A stretch of DNA of 64,000 nucleotides from IMG/VR virus record IMGVR_UViG_3300020171_000018, positions 21,803-85,802 of that record; one strand, written 5' to 3'. A program made the translations under genes and the position numbers. How positions within the stretch are numbered: the stretch's first letter is position 1; each line of letters starts with the position of its first letter. This DNA is from a virus. Positions 63,308 through 64,000 of this stretch are shown piece by piece. The notes beneath the pieces were generated by a model. It saw nothing but the letters and a program-made list of their open reading frames with translations. It had not been told where the DNA came from and searched no databases.

Positions 63308-64000
63308 TGCTGCGAAACTCCGAAAAGAGCTTCACCGAGCGGCTATCCTTTTTGGGGACCGTCTCGGGAATCGTGGGTGCGCCGAACTTCCAGTGCGCCA
63401 ACCTGATAGGCCATGACCCCGACTTTTTTGAAGGCTACTGGGTCTATGTTATCTGGGACGCGGGTGGTCTTGGCGGCGCTCCCCAGAGGCAGCAGCTAGT
63501 CTGCACCGGGTATGTCAGCGCCACCGGAGACCTCGCGGTAGGTGCCTTTGCGCCTGCTATTGCCATAGGGGATAAAGTCCTTCTAATCCATCCGTCACTA
63601 GCAGCATCCATTACATCGGGTGTGGACATTAGCACCATACTCGCGCTCGTGAGCGCTGAGCTGACACTGGACGAGGACAATGGTGTGGTCACTGCCACTG
63701 GCTTGGGCACCGAGGACAACGTGTACATCAATGCGGGCCCTGCGGGGGAGTTCGAGCCCCGCGTGGTGAAGATAGACCTGGACCTCATGGTGGGTGGCGA
63801 TACCACGGTTATCAGATACTACGAGCGCCTGACGCCAGGCGTTGGATGGTGGCTCATGGATTATGAAGCTTACAGCGGAATAGACGGCGGCCTGCTGGAT
63901 GGCGTCAAGGCCATCTGCGTCGAGATGCAGCCCAATAGGTTTGGGGTGCGCGTCACGCTTGAGCAAACAGCGGGTGCCGTTAAGAACTACCAGTGGCAGA
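63307..64000 (+). CDS. large virion surface protein, partial
   Basis: Begins at the ATG at 63307 (overlapping the upstream stop) and stays open to the end of the window, giving 231 residues so far. Strand-rich sequence (YWVYVIWDAGGLGG, VVKIDLDLMVGGDTTVIRYY) with a jelly-roll or Ig-like look. It is probably a spike, fibre or vertex protein. No signature is visible in the part present. Confidence 0.6.
   Translation, partial: MLRNSEKSFTERLSFLGTVSGIVGAPNFQCANLIGHDPDFFEGYWVYVIWDAGGLGGAPQRQQLVCTGYVSATGDLAVGAFAPAIAIGDKVLLIHPSLAASITSGVDISTILALVSAELTLDEDNGVVTATGLGTEDNVYINAGPAGEFEPRVVKIDLDLMVGGDTTVIRYYERLTPGVGWWLMDYEAYSGIDGGLLDGVKAICVEMQPNRFGVRVTLEQTAGAVKNYQWQ

Noticed and set aside
1-64000. CRISPR arrays
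   Set aside because: No series of regularly spaced direct repeats was seen; all repeats found are pairs or short tandem units.

Overview
This window looks like part of the genome of a large double-stranded DNA virus of bacteria. The genes are tightly packed, with many ATGA/GTGA overlaps, and most have good Shine-Dalgarno sites. Several promoters match the bacterial sigma-70 pattern (TTGACA, 17-18 bp, TANNAT), so the host is a bacterium. At least two genes appear to start directly at the predicted transcription start (leaderless), a habit common in Actinobacteria and Deinococcota. Several accessory genes (DUF3560, DUF6573, an Acb2/Tad1-like protein, a beta-sandwich lipoprotein) are families I associate with actinobacterial phages and plasmids. 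The host phylum is not proven. Both window ends cut through genes, so the genome is longer than 64 kb.

Layout. 1-1169 (minus): a short operon with a deoxyribosyltransferase-like gene. 1298-5926 (plus): small early-type genes behind a near-consensus promoter, divergent from the first operon. 6125-23731 (minus): a virion block with beta-rich fibre-like proteins, small beta-sandwich proteins, membrane proteins, peptidase-like proteins, and large multidomain proteins that repeat a basic 'x-Asn-Pro' (NP) motif and share a zinc-ribbon tag. Two of these large proteins carry enzyme folds: a RelA/SpoT-type nucleotidyltransferase and a DnaN-type sliding clamp. 23728-38046 (minus): nucleotide metabolism, replication and recombination (dCTP-deaminase-like protein, UDG-DNA polymerase A fusion, methyltransferases, HNH endonuclease, ERCC4 nuclease, Sak4-like ATPase, RecB/Cas4-like nuclease, probable ssDNA-binding protein, XPD/DinG-like helicase). 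38101-42050 (minus): small zinc proteins, a lipoprotein, and a 0.6 kb stretch able to fold into nested stems. 42116-47951 (plus): a UvrD-like helicase, an AT-rich control region with a 26 bp inverted repeat, and helix-turn-helix genes. 47948-52690 (mostly minus): a FtsK/HerA/A32-type P-loop ATPase, the best candidate for the packaging motor, and its large partner. 52815-54366 (plus): small regulators and an anti-defence candidate. 54427-56311: a transposon with 25 bp terminal repeats. 56326-64000 (plus): a second structural block behind a promoter with a structured leader.

How it fits together. I see no large terminase, portal, HK97-type capsid, tail tube or tape-measure gene in 64 kb. Instead there is an A32-like ATPase, several small membrane proteins and many 100-220 residue beta-rich proteins, two of which are set apart by long leaders and strong hairpins. 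This is best explained by a tailless virus with an internal membrane and jelly-roll-type capsid proteins, but with a much larger genome than the classical members of that group. That is inference and must be tested by structure prediction. The most unusual feature is the NP motif plus zinc-ribbon tag shared by unrelated proteins, which may mark proteins for processing or for loading into the virion.
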